Source: Methanoregula sp. (GTDB lineage: Archaea; Halobacteriota; Methanomicrobia; Methanomicrobiales; Methanospirillaceae). Taken from it: a stretch of DNA of 16,260 nt. Position numbers and translations under genes: made by a program. The notes under the pieces were generated by a model. That model saw nothing but the letters and a program-made list of their open reading frames with translations, was not told the origin of the DNA and did not search any database. Positions 7,306 to 15,157 of this stretch are shown piece after piece. Each line of letters starts with the position of its first letter. Positions within the stretch are counted from its first letter, which is position 1. Where the stretch lies: contig JAPKXT010000111.1 of assembly GCA_026394695.1 (NCBI GenBank), positions 1 through 16,260 of the forward strand, read 5' to 3'.

Positions 7306-9002
7306 GTAAATGCCTCCGTATCTACCCGCCGCCCGCGGGGTAGATACAGGTCCTGTACCGGGTAATTGCTCATTCTCACCGTATAGTACTCCTGGAACCT
7401 CCGGATAAATTCAGGATCGTTATCCACCCTCAGATCTTCAGGAATTCTGGCATTTACCCAGAAGGTGGTATTTGCACCATCAACGATGATCTCCCCGTCA
7501 CGCGATACCACGCGACCCCTCTTGATAGTGTAACTGGTCTTCTGGAACCCTTCCACAACTTTGCGGTATTCCCTTGCAGGGTCTACGGAATCTGTCCGGA
7601 TCGGGTAGATGGCAATATCGGCTTCCGCCCCGATTCCCAGGTGTCCTTTGCCCTGGTTGATGATGCCCAGTGCCTTTGCCTGACCTGCCCGGGTCATGAC
7701 TGCGATATCATGCCAGTCCATCTCCCGCTCAAGAGCCCACAGTGAGGTCCTTCCCTCAGTATCAGCATGAAGTGTGGCACATTCTTCATCACGGTACCGC
7801 TTGCTCATCAGGAGCCCGATCACTTCGGGATATTTCACGAATGGTGCGCCATTGGGATTATCCGTTTCGAGCAGACACTGCCACGGGCTTTTTGTGAGAA
7901 GCGCCAGTTCAAGACCGATTGCCCACATTATGCAGTTGACGGCACTCTTCTTGGAATACGTTACCGGTATGATACCGGACCCTGTTTCCAGCTCCACATC
8001 ATGGTTGCTCCACTTGTTATGATGGAGGCAGTGCAGATTGAACTCCATGGGGCCGTCTGCGGTCATCGTCATGGTCCGGCAGAACATGATCTGGCCCATG
8101 TCCATGACAATCTGGGGTTTACTGTTGACCGACCGCGTAATTTCTTCTGTCTTTGAACAGATGTTGCGCCATGTCCCTCCACCGTATGCGTGAAACTGCA
8201 CATGGGTGGCATACAGGGTCTGGCGGTCGGGATTTAAATCGGGTACGAGATCAAATGTGTCGAGCGTGGTCTGGTAATTCCCAGGCTTTCCAAGGTTATT
8301 GCAGTGCAGGTGGACCGAATGGGGGAGCTTGAGGAGTTCGTTTGCCCGGATCATGGTGGTAATGATCTCTGCAGGTGTCACTTCAAAATGAGGGACTGGT
8401 TCACGGATACTGGTTAAGTCCTCTCCCCAGCCCCATGCCTCGGTACCACCGGGGTTTGTCAGTTTGATCCCGTAGCCTTTGACCGCGTTCAGTGTCCAGC
8501 CGACAATAGCAGCTGCCTTCTTTACGTTCTTCTCCCGAACTGCATCCATGACTGCCCAGTTACCGTCAAAAAGGGTGTTTGCCATCATGTCCTGGTGGGG
8601 AGTCGCCGTGAACTCTTCATGGGTATGCCGCGCTTCAAGCGGTGCCATTGCACCTTCGAGCAGTGTCGTATAGCCCATGGCGCTGTACCGGTAGCTGTTC
8701 CCGAACGTGGTGGGAACATAGTAGCCACTTGTTACATGCATCCTTCCGCGCCGCTGCGTCCTTCCCGCCCGCATATCCTCGGGGCTCATGTAACGCCCGA
8801 AATTCACCTTGGTACCACAGACATGGGTATGTGAGTCAATGCCACCAGGTAACGTGAGGCATCGTTGGGCATCGATCACCTCTGCCCGATCGGAAACTGA
8901 TTCCACGATCCGTCCGTCACGGATCGCGATGTCCATAATATCACCGTTGATACCCCGGATCGGGTCAATGACGCAGGCATTTTTCACCAATAACTCAGTC
9001 AT
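7302..9002 (-). CDS. fwdA: Formylmethanofuran dehydrogenase subunit A
   Basis: 566 residues, amidohydrolase superfamily. FwdA condenses formate with the amino group of methanofuran to give formylmethanofuran at a binuclear metal site. Visible site residues: H58 and H60 in GGIDSHTHVCG, the lysine region NAVKGYGIK (K175 or K180; one is the carboxylated bridging lysine of the family), H231 and H233 in SVHLHCNN, H267 in YATHVQFH, and D381 in ETDNPNGAPF. An amidohydrolase-type C-terminal strand follows (GIGAEADIAIY). The ATG overlaps the fwdB stop by 4 bases and its own stop overlaps the fwdC start, so it is translated in coupling with both. No residue expected for activity seems missing. Confidence 0.97.
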   Translation of the reverse strand: MTELLVKNACVIDPIRGINGDIMDIAIRDGRIVESVSDRAEVIDAQRCLTLPGGIDSHTHVCGTKVNFGRYMSPEDMRAGRTQRRGRMHVTSGYYVPTTFGNSYRYSAMGYTTLLEGAMAPLEARHTHEEFTATPHQDMMANTLFDGNWAVMDAVREKNVKKAAAIVGWTLNAVKGYGIKLTNPGGTEAWGWGEDLTSIREPVPHFEVTPAEIITTMIRANELLKLPHSVHLHCNNLGKPGNYQTTLDTFDLVPDLNPDRQTLYATHVQFHAYGGGTWRNICSKTEEITRSVNSKPQIVMDMGQIMFCRTMTMTADGPMEFNLHCLHHNKWSNHDVELETGSGIIPVTYSKKSAVNCIMWAIGLELALLTKSPWQCLLETDNPNGAPFVKYPEVIGLLMSKRYRDEECATLHADTEGRTSLWALEREMDWHDIAVMTRAGQAKALGIINQGKGHLGIGAEADIAIYPIRTDSVDPAREYRKVVEGFQKTSYTIKRGRVVSRDGEIIVDGANTTFWVNARIPEDLRVDNDPEFIRRFQEYYTVRMSNYPVQDLYLPRGRRVDTEAFT

Positions 9003-10288
9003 GACCCCATCTCCCCGTTTAAGCGGTCATAGATCTTTTTTAAAATTTCTGCGTCATCGGGATACCCGCGTTCAATCACTTTTTTCATCCGTATGGGCAC
9101 CCCGTCCATCCGGTATGCGGTTCCCGCGGCGTCAATGCCCGCTGCAGTGCAGGGAATATGGATGCGGGAGAGGGCTGTAGTGGCATTCACGTGCGGGTCA
9201 ATAAGGACGGTCGGGATCTTTGCCAGGTGGGCGGCAGCGACTCTGGGGAAGTTGGCACCCGGATCGCTTGCCACAATAAGGGCGGCATCGCATTCACCCC
9301 TCCGCAGGATGTCAACCGCGGTCGTCTCACCCGGGTTGTAGAATGCAATACCCCGGGCAAAATCGACAGCGAAGGGATACCCGGTCATCCACGTGAATAC
9401 TTCATTAGAACCATAGACATTGCCGTGTCCCCTCATAGGAGAGATAACAAATTTCGTATGCCGGCTGAGTTCATCGGTGAGTTCGATGGCGTTCCTGACA
9501 TTTTTGTATTTCCCCCGGCTCATGGTCAGCCCGAGACCAAAAAAGATCGCACCAAACTTTGCATTTTTGCAGATATTGGCAACCCTGATCAGCTGCTCCT
9601 TTGAGATACCGGCAACTTTCTTGGGGATGATGGATTCTTTTCCTCTCACAATTGCCCGCAGGGCGGAAAGAACTGCATAATCACCCCCGGGTTCCATTTG
9701 CAGGAATTCATCGGCAATATTTGCCGTGTCATTCCTGCGAGTGTCGACAACAATCACTGTGCGTTCCCGCTGGGCATCAGGAACAAAGAACCCTGTTGCA
9801 AACGTTGTATACCTGCTCATGTGGCGGGGGTGCGCCTCGATCGGATTGCATCCCCAGTATATGATCACGTCTGCCCGGTTTTTTACCTGACCGAGAGTAC
9901 AGCCGGGATGGCCAACTTCCTGGATTGCAAGGATGGACGGGCCGTGGCAGACGGTACTGGTATTATCGATAACTGCTCCGATACGCTCGGCTATATGCAC
10001 GCCCACACTCTGTGCCTCCCCGTGCGTACTGCTCCACCCGTACAGGAGTGGCCGGTCAGCATCTTTGAGAATGTCTGCAGTCTCTTTAATCGCCTCATCG
10101 TACGAGATTTTCTCCCAGCCGGTTGTGGTACGCCGGATGGGGGCTGGCAACCGGGTATCATTCATGAATGTTGCCTCGGCAAGGGAGCAGCCGTTCTGCA
10201 CCCGCACGACACGGTCTCCTTCCACCTCAAGTTCGAGGTCATCGCAGAGACAACCGCAGAACGGGCAGACTACATCATTCAGGATCAT
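8999..10288 (-). CDS. fwdB: Formylmethanofuran dehydrogenase subunit B (molybdopterin catalytic subunit)
   Basis: 429 residues, usual for FwdB/FmdB. It carries the bis-molybdopterin-guanine dinucleotide site where CO2 is reduced to formate. The N-terminal [4Fe-4S] ligands are C8, C11, C15 and C34 (CPFCGCLCDD, then NGC). The metal ligand is C114 in STVCHGPS, coded by TGC, so this is the cysteine and not the selenocysteine form; tungsten or molybdenum use cannot be told. Later segments (YWGCNPIEAHPRHMSRY, VVDTRRNDTANIAD) match molybdopterin oxidoreductases. The start at 10288 overlaps the fwdD end by 14 bases with GGGGGT upstream; an earlier in-frame start at 10327 would lie deep inside fwdD and adds unrelated residues. 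Confidence 0.96.
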   Translation of the reverse strand: MILNDVVCPFCGCLCDDLELEVEGDRVVRVQNGCSLAEATFMNDTRLPAPIRRTTTGWEKISYDEAIKETADILKDADRPLLYGWSSTHGEAQSVGVHIAERIGAVIDNTSTVCHGPSILAIQEVGHPGCTLGQVKNRADVIIYWGCNPIEAHPRHMSRYTTFATGFFVPDAQRERTVIVVDTRRNDTANIADEFLQMEPGGDYAVLSALRAIVRGKESIIPKKVAGISKEQLIRVANICKNAKFGAIFFGLGLTMSRGKYKNVRNAIELTDELSRHTKFVISPMRGHGNVYGSNEVFTWMTGYPFAVDFARGIAFYNPGETTAVDILRRGECDAALIVASDPGANFPRVAAAHLAKIPTVLIDPHVNATTALSRIHIPCTAAGIDAAGTAYRMDGVPIRMKKVIERGYPDDAEILKKIYDRLNGEMGS

Positions 10289-10667
10289 ACCGCAACCCCC
10301 CGATCTCTTCCATAAGCTCCCCAACACTCCTCACGGATTCCCCGGTCGGTTCCACGTCTACCCACTCGCTTTTAAAGTCAGGCATGCCGGTGCCATGGGT
10401 TTCTGATGAGATGATGTGGTTGGCATACGGACCAATCGTCACAAAAATCTCACCCCGTGTTACTCCCTCTGCTGAACGGGCGGTAAGTACGACATATCCG
10501 GTTAAGGTTGTGATCCGGATCCTTGCTCCGTTCTCAATTCCCAGCAACATCATATCCACGGGATTGAGGAAACAGGCAGAAGCCACTGTACGGTATGCAT
10601 CCGAACCCTTATGTTCGACTGCTGTTCCCTGCGGGACGGTGCGCCCGGTGTTGAGGATGCACTTCAC
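10275..10667 (-). CDS. fwdD: Formylmethanofuran dehydrogenase subunit D
   Basis: 130 residues, molybdopterin-dinucleotide-binding fold. FwdD completes the molybdopterin site of FwdB; in many other oxidoreductases the two are one chain. Typical features are the N-terminal LNTGRT segment, AYRTVASACFLNPVDMMLLGIENGARIRITT (the double-psi-barrel core), and GEIFVTIGPYANHIIS near the middle, followed by GTGMPDFKSEWVDVEPT. It begins with GTG at 10667, overlapping the stop of the polyferredoxin gene (GTGA), with AGGAGG about 8 bases before. Gene order D-B-A-C is that of one well-known fwd arrangement in methanogens. Confidence 0.95.
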   Translation of the reverse strand: MKCILNTGRTVPQGTAVEHKGSDAYRTVASACFLNPVDMMLLGIENGARIRITTLTGYVVLTARSAEGVTRGEIFVTIGPYANHIISSETHGTGMPDFKSEWVDVEPTGESVRSVGELMEEIGGLRYDPE

Positions 10668-11281
10668 TGTGATTCCTCCTGCACGGGCTGCTGGTATCCT
10701 TCAAGGATCCGGGCAATCCGGATGGCACCAGTCGGGCAACTGACTTCGCAGGTCTTGCAGCCCGTACATTTATCCTCGTGGATCACCACGATATCCCCTT
10801 CCTGCACCCGCATGATCACCTCATCGTTCGAGGAATGTCCGCCTGCCCCCATCTGGGCATCGATCACCTTATTGACCGGACACGCGGTACAGCAGTTCCC
10901 GCAGCCCGTGCACAGTTCCAGGTCAATAGCGATGCGGAATGAGAAAAGCAGCGAGGTCCCTTCGCGCTCTTTGGTCTCAAGGATCCTCCCGCTTTTGAGG
11001 ATCCCGTTCGGGCACGCTTCCACACAGAACCCACAGCGGATACAGTGCCCTTTGTGGATCCGCGGTATCCAGCCGTCCTCATCATGCACAACTTCGATCG
11101 CTCCCGGTGCCGGGCAGACCATCATACAAAAGAGGGCGTTCTGGCAGATCTTTCCGGTCGGTTCAGGGAATCCCCGGAAGTACGAGGGCGTTACCAGCGG
11201 GGCAGTCTTTGCAAACAGGAACTTTTTGATCCATTCGATGCGGGCGAACTCTTTCAGGTACCAAATAAGGGACTGCCCCAT
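10664..11281 (-). CDS. Polyferredoxin linking Eha hydrogenase and Fwd genes (EhaP/EhaQ-like)
   Basis: 205 residues, soluble. Three canonical [4Fe-4S] motifs CxxCxxCxxxCP are present: C80/83/86/90, C124/127/130/134 and C172/175/178/182. A fourth, atypical group lies before them: C46, C52 and C56 in CQNALFCMMVCP, with C-x5-C-x3-C spacing. The N-terminus (WYLKEFARIEWIKKF, YFRGFPEPTGK) resembles NuoI/EchF/hydrogenase-4 iron-sulfur subunits, so it probably docks on the hydrogenase. The ATG at 11281 is 1 base after the ehaO stop, with GGAG upstream; a longer in-frame start at 11338 lies inside ehaO. It sits exactly between the hydrogenase and Fwd genes, which suggests that it passes electrons from EhaNO to Fwd; this is inference from position. 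The exact Eha letter is uncertain. Confidence 0.85.
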   Translation of the reverse strand: MGQSLIWYLKEFARIEWIKKFLFAKTAPLVTPSYFRGFPEPTGKICQNALFCMMVCPAPGAIEVVHDEDGWIPRIHKGHCIRCGFCVEACPNGILKSGRILETKEREGTSLLFSFRIAIDLELCTGCGNCCTACPVNKVIDAQMGAGGHSSNDEVIMRVQEGDIVVIHEDKCTGCKTCEVSCPTGAIRIARILEGYQQPVQEESQ

Positions 11282-11282
11282 G

Positions 11283-12368
11283 TTACCGCTCCGTACATGC
11301 AACGCAGGGATCTGCCGAGACAAACGTTGACGTAACATCAGCTATCGAATCTGCCCCTAAGATCATTTCGTGGCAGCAGGCCTCGATGTTCATGATGGAC
11401 GGAGTCTGTATCTGGATATCAACAATCCGCCCATATTCGTCGCTTTTGATAAAGTACGTCAGCTCCCCCCGGGGCGCTTCGCCGCTGTATCGTGTCTCTC
11501 CCGCCTTGCAGACGCCCCCGCCCCGTATTACCCCTTTGGGGAGATCCTGCAGGCATTTCCTGATAAGGCCGATGCTCTGGACAACCTCATCAAACCGGAC
11601 CATGACCCGGGCATAGTTATCGTGATCCTTTCGGCTGACCGGAACAAACCCGAGTTGCCGGTAGGTTGGATGGTTGAGGCGACAGTCAGCAGCGATCCCG
11701 CTTGCCCGTGCGGTCGGGCCAACAGCATGAGCCTGTTGTGCCGCTTCCTGTGTCAGGATCCCTACACCCCGGCTGCGCAGGGCAATCATCGGTCCATCGG
11801 CAAACATCCCGGAATACCTGCGCAGGTCCCGCTCGATCCGGTCGAGCGAGGTTTGTAACAATTCTGCATCCGGGCGGGGGATATCGCACCGGACACCTCC
11901 GGGAATGATGTATGCACAGGTAACCCGGGCACCGGTCAGGTGTTCAAGCTCATCCATCACCTGCTCCCGCAGGTCAAGCAGGTACATCCCCAGTGTCTCG
12001 TGCTCGATGGTGTAGCAGTAGGAGAAGTTGGCAAGCAGGTGGCTCTGCATCCGGTCAAGTTCGTTTGCGATTACGCGGAGATACGCTGCGCGTGGCGGGA
12101 CGGAAATACCGCTGATCTGTTCCATTGCCTCGATAAAGACCATGTTATGGATAACCGAGCAGATCCCACAGACACGTTCTGCAAGGAACATGACTTCCTG
12201 CCATGGGCGTCCTTTCATGATCCGCTCAATCCCCTTCTTCATGTACCCGAGCTCGACCTCCACACCGACAATGCGTTCGCCTTTTGCCTCGCATTTGAGC
12301 CGTACGGGTTCTTTAAAGCAGGGATGAATCGGTCCCAGCGGGATATTGACATCAACCGTCCGCTTCAT
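11283..12368 (-). CDS. ehaO: Energy-converting hydrogenase Eha, [NiFe] large subunit
   Basis: 361 residues, group 4 [NiFe]-hydrogenase large subunit, homologous to NuoD and EchE. Both nickel-binding motifs are intact: the N-terminal VCGIC pair C67 and C70 with H74 (CGICSVIH), and the C-terminal pair C355 and C358 in DPCVACTER. The protein ends at R361, where other large subunits are cleaved, so there is no C-terminal peptide to remove. IHPCFKEPVRLKCEA at the start and the GYMKKGIERIMKGRPW segment are typical of this group. The site splits H2. The ATG at 12368 overlaps the ehaN stop by 4 bases. Confidence 0.93.
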   Translation of the reverse strand: MKRTVDVNIPLGPIHPCFKEPVRLKCEAKGERIVGVEVELGYMKKGIERIMKGRPWQEVMFLAERVCGICSVIHNMVFIEAMEQISGISVPPRAAYLRVIANELDRMQSHLLANFSYCYTIEHETLGMYLLDLREQVMDELEHLTGARVTCAYIIPGGVRCDIPRPDAELLQTSLDRIERDLRRYSGMFADGPMIALRSRGVGILTQEAAQQAHAVGPTARASGIAADCRLNHPTYRQLGFVPVSRKDHDNYARVMVRFDEVVQSIGLIRKCLQDLPKGVIRGGGVCKAGETRYSGEAPRGELTYFIKSDEYGRIVDIQIQTPSIMNIEACCHEMILGADSIADVTSTFVSADPCVACTER

Positions 12369-12820
12369 GGGTGCTCCTCCTCCCAGTTGGCAAAGACAGA
12401 ATCACGCACAGAAAGGATTGCCTGAAGAATCTCAGTGGGACGGGGAGGGCAGCCCGGCACTTCTGCGGCGATAGGGATGTGCTTTTTTACCGGTGGATCA
12501 ACGAAGGATTCCCTGCGATTGAACAGGCAGCCGGAGATCGGGCAGTTGCCAATGGCCACTGCCGCTTTGGGATCGGGAATCTTCTCCCAGACCATGGCAA
12601 GTTTCTCCTCCCATCCCGGGGTATAGGCACCAATGACGAGGAGGACGTCTGCCTCCCGCGGGTTGTTGTGAACAAAGATGCCGTACTGTTCGATGTCGTA
12701 GCGGGGCGCCAGGCAGGCAAGAACCTCGATATCGCAGCCATTGCAGGAACCAACATCAACATATGCCACATGGATTGAGCGTGCCCTGACCTTGTTTTTT
12801 ATCCTCTGGAGAATGGTCAT
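12365..12820 (-). CDS. ehaN: Energy-converting hydrogenase Eha, [NiFe] small subunit
   Basis: 151 residues, homologous to NuoB and EchC; as in other group 4 hydrogenases it carries only the proximal [4Fe-4S] cluster. Likely ligands are C26 and C29 (SCNGCDIEVLACLAPRYD), C93 (GNCPISGC) and C124 (VPGCPPRP), the classic CxxC...C...C set. There is no twin-arginine signal, so it stays on the cytoplasmic side of the membrane. It takes electrons from the nickel site in EhaO and passes them on to the polyferredoxin. The ATG overlaps the ehaM stop and its stop overlaps the ehaO start. Confidence 0.93.
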   Translation of the reverse strand: MTILQRIKNKVRARSIHVAYVDVGSCNGCDIEVLACLAPRYDIEQYGIFVHNNPREADVLLVIGAYTPGWEEKLAMVWEKIPDPKAAVAIGNCPISGCLFNRRESFVDPPVKKHIPIAAEVPGCPPRPTEILQAILSVRDSVFANWEEEHP

Positions 12821-13206
12821 CTTCGCAATTCCTCCCGCATCTTTTCCCTGCCATACGCGATGGCGTCTTCCATGGGAGTACCTGCGTGTACGCGGCCACT
12901 CACTTCATGGAAGATAGGTTCCATTGCAGCATAAGGAAGGATCTGAAGATACTGCGTAAATTTTTCCCGTCCCAGTGCCCGTGCAATCGGATCATCCTGA
13001 TCAGCATGGACATCTGCCATTTCAGCCCTGGCCGGGAGGTTTTCAAGCAGCATCATGTCAAGATGCTCGATCAGGTATCTTCGTAATTCCTGGACCGGAA
13101 TATCCAGTTCCAGGGCGATCTTTCGCACCAGAGTATCATGCCGGTGAGCAACCAGAATACGGTATTTCTGGGGCACAAGATCGTTCTCGTAGAGATAGGT
13201 GGTCAC
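12817..13206 (-). CDS. ehaM: Eha hydrogenase subunit M (DUF1959)
   Basis: 129 residues, soluble and largely helical, without cysteines or membrane segments. Segments such as QKYRILVAHRHDTLVRKIALELDIP and ALGREKFTQYLQILPYAAMEPIF and the place directly before ehaN match the EhaM/DUF1959 family. Its role in the complex is not established; a scaffold or assembly role is plausible. It starts with GTG at 13206, in a GTGA overlap with the preceding gene, and its stop overlaps the ehaN start. Confidence 0.85.
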   Translation of the reverse strand: MTTYLYENDLVPQKYRILVAHRHDTLVRKIALELDIPVQELRRYLIEHLDMMLLENLPARAEMADVHADQDDPIARALGREKFTQYLQILPYAAMEPIFHEVSGRVHAGTPMEDAIAYGREKMREELRR

Positions 13207-13445
13207 AGAACCCCCCCGTACTTGAGTGTACCGTAGACCATGAACAGCAGCACTGCAACCCAGAGTGCAACGATCTCAGAGGTATGAAGCCGGTGTTCAT
13301 CCCGCAGGAGGTAGAAGGCTGTGACAATTGCGAGCATGCCTGCTGCAATAATTCCTGCCGGCCAGATTGCCGGACGGTCGATGATCTGGGCGATGGTAAT
13401 GAGGATATACAGCACGCCCCCGAAGAGGATTGCTTCGCGGATCAT
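13203..13445 (-). CDS. Small Eha membrane subunit (EhaK/EhaL type)
   Basis: 80 residues with about three hydrophobic segments (5-20, 27-46 and 60-75), separated by charged loops such as LRDEHRLHTSE. Location between ehaJ and ehaM is that of EhaK and EhaL in the Methanothermobacter operon; only one gene is present here, and I cannot tell which of the two it represents. Size and topology also fit a NuoK- or MbhG-like helper of an antiporter module, but no diagnostic motif was seen. The ATG overlaps the ehaJ stop (ATGA) and the stop overlaps the ehaM GTG. Confidence 0.7.
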   Translation of the reverse strand: MIREAILFGGVLYILITIAQIIDRPAIWPAGIIAAGMLAIVTAFYLLRDEHRLHTSEIVALWVAVLLFMVYGTLKYGGVL

Positions 13446-14290
13446 GGATGCACCACCATCAGTACGGTTGCAGCATAGACAAGCACCAGACCGGTTACCA
13501 TCATCTGGATGGTCACGGAATCGAAAGGGGACATCATCGGGGTAATCGCACAGGAAAAGGCAAGGAACACAACGAGGAGGATCATACCCATCAGGAGCCA
13601 GGGCATGGTCATTGGCCCGATAAACACGGTGAGGAAGACCGCGAGCAGGACATAGGTTTTCAGGCCATTACAAACCTCGAGCCCGGCGCGCCAGATACCG
13701 AAATGTTCGGTCTTGTACCCGCTCACCAGTTCCTTTGCCTCAACTATGGAGAAGGGGCCAAAGGGCATCTTTGAAAGGATTACCAGAAACATTGCGCACG
13801 CTGCGGGAAATGCGGTAATGAGCAGTGGTCCGGAGACCTGCTGGTACTGCATGATAGATGAGAGATCCAGGGAGTGCGTGTAGACGGCGATCACCGCAAC
13901 ACTGACAAAGAGGGGAATCTCCGATGCTGCCGAGATGACTGAACGGACACCGCCATACTTGCCGTAAGGCGACCCTGATGAGAGCCCAAAACCATGCTCT
14001 ACGATCTTATGGAGCATATATATTCCGAGGATTACCAGCAGGCTCCCTCCACTGACCAGTACATAAAATGCTGCAGTCCAGATACCAATAGCAATGACTA
14101 CGACCGCAACAAAGAGGGTCCGACGTGCAGTTATGGGAATCCAGGTAGTTTAGTCGGAGAACTTGCGCATGTGCAGGATTTCCTGCCAGACCGGAGGGCC
14201 GGGCCTGCGCTGGATCCGGGCAATCAGTTTCCGGTGGATACCTAAGAGGAGCAGGCCAAAGAGCGTGGCAAGGACAAGTTCTAGGATCAT
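13442..14290 (-). pseudogene. ehaJ: ehaJ (NuoH-like membrane subunit) interrupted by an in-frame TAA
   Basis: The whole frame from ATG 14290 to the TGA at 13442 is 282 codons plus stop, the normal size for EhaJ, but codon 47 is TAA (14152-14150). Both sides are clearly one protein: before the stop, GIHRKLIARIQRRPGPP matches the NuoH/HycD motif; after it TTWIPITARRTLFV continues the same conserved loop, followed by helices and the NuoH-like FGPFSIVEAKELVSGYKTEH acidic loop. EhaJ couples the hydrogenase arm to the ion-moving membrane part. The first in-frame ATG after the stop is at 14017 and would lose about 90 residues including two helices. Start and stop still form the tight operon spacing. 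A sequencing error or recent nonsense mutation is more likely than recoding, since TAA is not used for pyrrolysine or selenocysteine. Confidence 0.85.
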
Positions 14291-14291
14291 A

Positions 14292-14495
14292 TCAGTACCC
14301 GATGAACGGGATGTCACCTCCTGATTGTCCTGCCATCCACCAGAAAAAGAGCGCTAATACCGTGACGGGGAATGCCGGAATAAGCACTGCTGCACAAACA
14401 GGGAGCGGTATCAAACCCATGAAGTATAAGCCCGATGAGATTATGCAGGCACCCGCACCCAACCAGAAAATCCGTGCTACCGTTGTTTTCTTCAT
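14292..14495 (-). CDS. ehaI: Small Eha membrane subunit I
   Basis: 67 residues with two hydrophobic segments (about 8-26 and 30-54) after a basic MKKTTVAR start, ending GQSGGDIPFIGY. It carries no motif that I can recognise by itself; the assignment rests on size, topology and position between ehaH and ehaJ. The ATG at 14495 is 5 bases after the ehaH stop and follows GGGGTGAT; an ATG at 14501 (MRM) is possible and a much longer frame to 14561 lies inside ehaH. The stop is 1 base before the ehaJ ATG. Confidence 0.65.
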   Translation of the reverse strand: MKKTTVARIFWLGAGACIISSGLYFMGLIPLPVCAAVLIPAFPVTVLALFFWWMAGQSGGDIPFIGY

Positions 14496-14500
14496 TCTCA

Positions 14501-15157
14501 TCACCCCAGCATTACAACCTCGACAACCCGCAAAAAGATCAGGAGCGAGGAGAGCGAGCACATAATCACATATGGGGCTCCCGGGGCGCGGAACATCTCT
14601 GCTTTTGCCGCGTAGAACGGGGCCATTCCTTCACCAATCACCCCAATCACGAGCATTGCCTTGGCAATCAGCGGGACGGCCGGTACTGTACCTTTCATCA
14701 GCTCGATCATGGAGAGTGAGCCAGTTGCCGCTGCGTACACTGCTGCACCCGCAAAGAGGGGCACCGTTGCTGCGAGCGCAACCAGCCCGTACTGGTATGC
14801 TGCATCCTGAACATGCGGGCTTTTAACTGCGGCAACAATGCCAACATTGGTTATCCCGACCATTGCGGTAAAGAGGGTGAAATTGAAGATATCCCCGGTC
14901 ACCATCGCACCCATTGAGGCGAGACCGCAGGCAATCGCCATAAAACGCCGGAACCGCATTTCGGAGAGACTGATCTCCTTGGTCCGGTAGGCATCACCAC
15001 CGAATGCAACATCCACCTGTTGTTCCGGCCGGCTGATTATGACGAGGATAGTAAATGTCAGCGCAAGGAGAAAGAGCGTGATCGTGTAGGGTGTAAAGTA
15101 CACGAGTTCATCGCCAAACTCAAGAATATAGTAGGGGATACCTCCGATACTAGTCAC
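14501..15157 (-). CDS. ehaH: Eha membrane subunit H, short antiporter-like (NuoN/MrpD-related)
   Basis: 218 residues and about six membrane helices. TGDIFNFTLFTAMVGITNVG matches the GDLFNLFVFFE helix of Mrp/Mbh antiporter-like subunits, and AKAMLVIGVIGEGMAPFYAA resembles the K..G..PFH helix of NuoL/M/N. It is less than half the usual antiporter-subunit length, so it is a compact core module. The preferred start is GTG at 15157, 6 bases after GGGGTGA and overlapping the end of ehaG by 8 bases; a TTG at 15184 would give 9 extra residues with no good ribosome binding site. The role in moving ions is inferred from family likeness. Confidence 0.85.
   Translation of the reverse strand: MTSIGGIPYYILEFGDELVYFTPYTITLFLLALTFTILVIISRPEQQVDVAFGGDAYRTKEISLSEMRFRRFMAIACGLASMGAMVTGDIFNFTLFTAMVGITNVGIVAAVKSPHVQDAAYQYGLVALAATVPLFAGAAVYAAATGSLSMIELMKGTVPAVPLIAKAMLVIGVIGEGMAPFYAAKAEMFRAPGAPYVIMCSLSSLLIFLRVVEVVMLG

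Noticed and set aside
9933..9960. Selenocysteine at the FwdB metal-ligand position
   Set aside because: The ligand codon in STVCHGPS is TGC (cysteine), with no in-frame TGA.
10289..10327. Upstream extension of FwdB (13 extra residues)
   Set aside because: The extra residues lie within fwdD coding sequence and precede the normal family start MILNDVVCPFCG.
14150..14152. Pyrrolysine or selenocysteine recoding of the ehaJ stop
   Set aside because: The codon is TAA; pyrrolysine uses TAG and selenocysteine TGA, so known recoding does not apply.
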